A stretch of DNA of 34,334 bases. Origin: Acidobacteriaceae bacterium (GTDB taxonomy: Bacteria; Acidobacteriota; Terriglobia; Terriglobales; Acidobacteriaceae). The stretch spans positions 1 through 34,334 of the forward strand of contig PKXK01000111.1 of NCBI GenBank assembly GCA_003132325.1, in the 5' to 3' direction. Within the stretch, counting starts at the first letter, position 1. Each line of letters opens with the position of its first letter. The position numbers and the translations under genes are program-made. Under the pieces are notes generated by a model that was given only the letters and a program-made list of their open reading frames with translations, searched no databases and was not told the origin of the DNA. Shown here in pieces: positions 34,036-34,334 of this stretch.

Positions 34036-34334
34036 TCATGCTTTCATTACCCGCACAGAAGCCGTGGACTCCACCCCGGCTCCAAGCTTCTTCGCAGGCT
34101 GCTCCGCCTCATTGTTCGTATCCTTATTTGGACCTTTACGGACGCGCAACGTGGAAGCGACCTGCTTGGCCCGTGGCGTCTTCAGAAAGTCCTGGAAGTC
34201 GCGGTCCTTTGAGAAGACATAGTTGAGCGCTTTATCCACAACGTCGTCGGCGGATGCGTGGACGAAAGCGGCGTATTGATCGACTTGCTCAGCGGTCGCT
34301 TCGTCCAGCCGGACAGAAGCACTGATGTAGCGGC
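34036..34334 (-). CDS. Small RHH-like DNA-binding protein, partial (runs off right edge)
   Basis: Read from the right edge the minus strand is open with no stop until 34036. It begins RYISASVRLDEATAEQVDQY and continues AAFVHASADDVVDKALNYVF. The track's start at 34239 is inside this frame and is not the real start. A beta-strand with SVRLDE followed by two helices is the ribbon-helix-helix pattern of CopG/Arc-type regulators. A charged, low-complexity tail follows (GPNKDTNNEAEQPAKK). It lies upstream of the mobilisation operon on the same strand with about 190 bp between, and is a likely plasmid or ICE regulator. The start and full length are outside the window. Confidence 0.6.
   Translation of the reverse strand, partial: RYISASVRLDEATAEQVDQYAAFVHASADDVVDKALNYVFSKDRDFQDFLKTPRAKQVASTLRVRKGPNKDTNNEAEQPAKKLGAGVESTASVRVMKA

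Noticed and set aside
1-34334. CRISPR arrays, tRNA or rRNA genes, riboswitches
   Set aside because: No regularly spaced repeats, cloverleaf-like TTCGA arms with matching stems, or rRNA blocks were noticed on reading; a covariance-model scan would be needed to exclude small RNAs.

Overview
The window looks like a chromosomal or large accessory contig from a soil bacterium, most likely an Acidobacteriota member. That is an inference. It rests on moderately high GC, an Oar/Cna-B-like TonB-dependent receptor remnant of the type expanded in that phylum, a fused 2-oxoacid dehydrogenase E1, and a sugar locus rich in hexitol and ketose enzymes. No rRNA, tRNA or CRISPR array was seen.

Layout. (1) 1-770 is a scrap heap: the N-terminus of an IS630-type transposase running off the left edge, a piece of an IS3-family OrfB, a short C-terminal remnant of a KbaZ/GatZ-type tagatose-bisphosphate aldolase subunit, and the cut end of a PfkB kinase. 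(2) 714-6841, minus strand, is a sugar operon: aldose-epimerase-like protein, FGGY kinase, fucose/arabinose-isomerase-like protein (TTG start), a frameshifted remnant of a DeoR HTH, an AgaS-like SIS protein and the truncated PfkB kinase. (3) 6990-7808 is an intact DeoR-family repressor. (4) 8079-11897 encodes a fused alpha/beta E1 and a lipoyl E2, with no E3 in the window. (5) Divergently transcribed from 12285 are a class II ketose-bisphosphate aldolase, a SorE-like dehydrogenase and an MtlD-like polyol-phosphate dehydrogenase. A compact divergent promoter with two palindromes lies between (4) and (5). (6) 16011-18499 is a 5'-truncated, frameshifted TonB-dependent receptor. (7) 18691-24348 carries a secreted GH114 endo-alpha-1,4-polygalactosaminidase-like protein, an APC permease and, convergent, a GH36/GH27-like alpha-galactosidase with a PKD domain. 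(8) 24672-34334, minus strand, is a mobile-element backbone: RHH-like protein, paired palindromes, a relaxosome accessory protein, TrwB-like coupling protein, MobF relaxase, DUF1016/YhcG nuclease, HsdM, and an HsdS cut by an IS3-family remnant. No hsdR and no type IV secretion genes are present.

How the genes may work together. GH114 and alpha-galactosidase are the pair expected for attack on alpha-1,4-linked galactose/galactosamine polymers such as fungal galactosaminogalactan. An AgaS-like protein, a PfkB kinase, KbaZ debris and a KbaY-like aldolase are the expected route from galactosamine-6-phosphate through tagatose-6-phosphate to triose phosphates. SorE- and MtlD-like enzymes suggest that hexitol or ketose phosphates also enter. 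This integrated reading is a hypothesis. Several parts (PfkB, KbaZ, the TonB receptor, a second DeoR) are broken, so the locus appears to be decaying or rearranged by insertion sequences.
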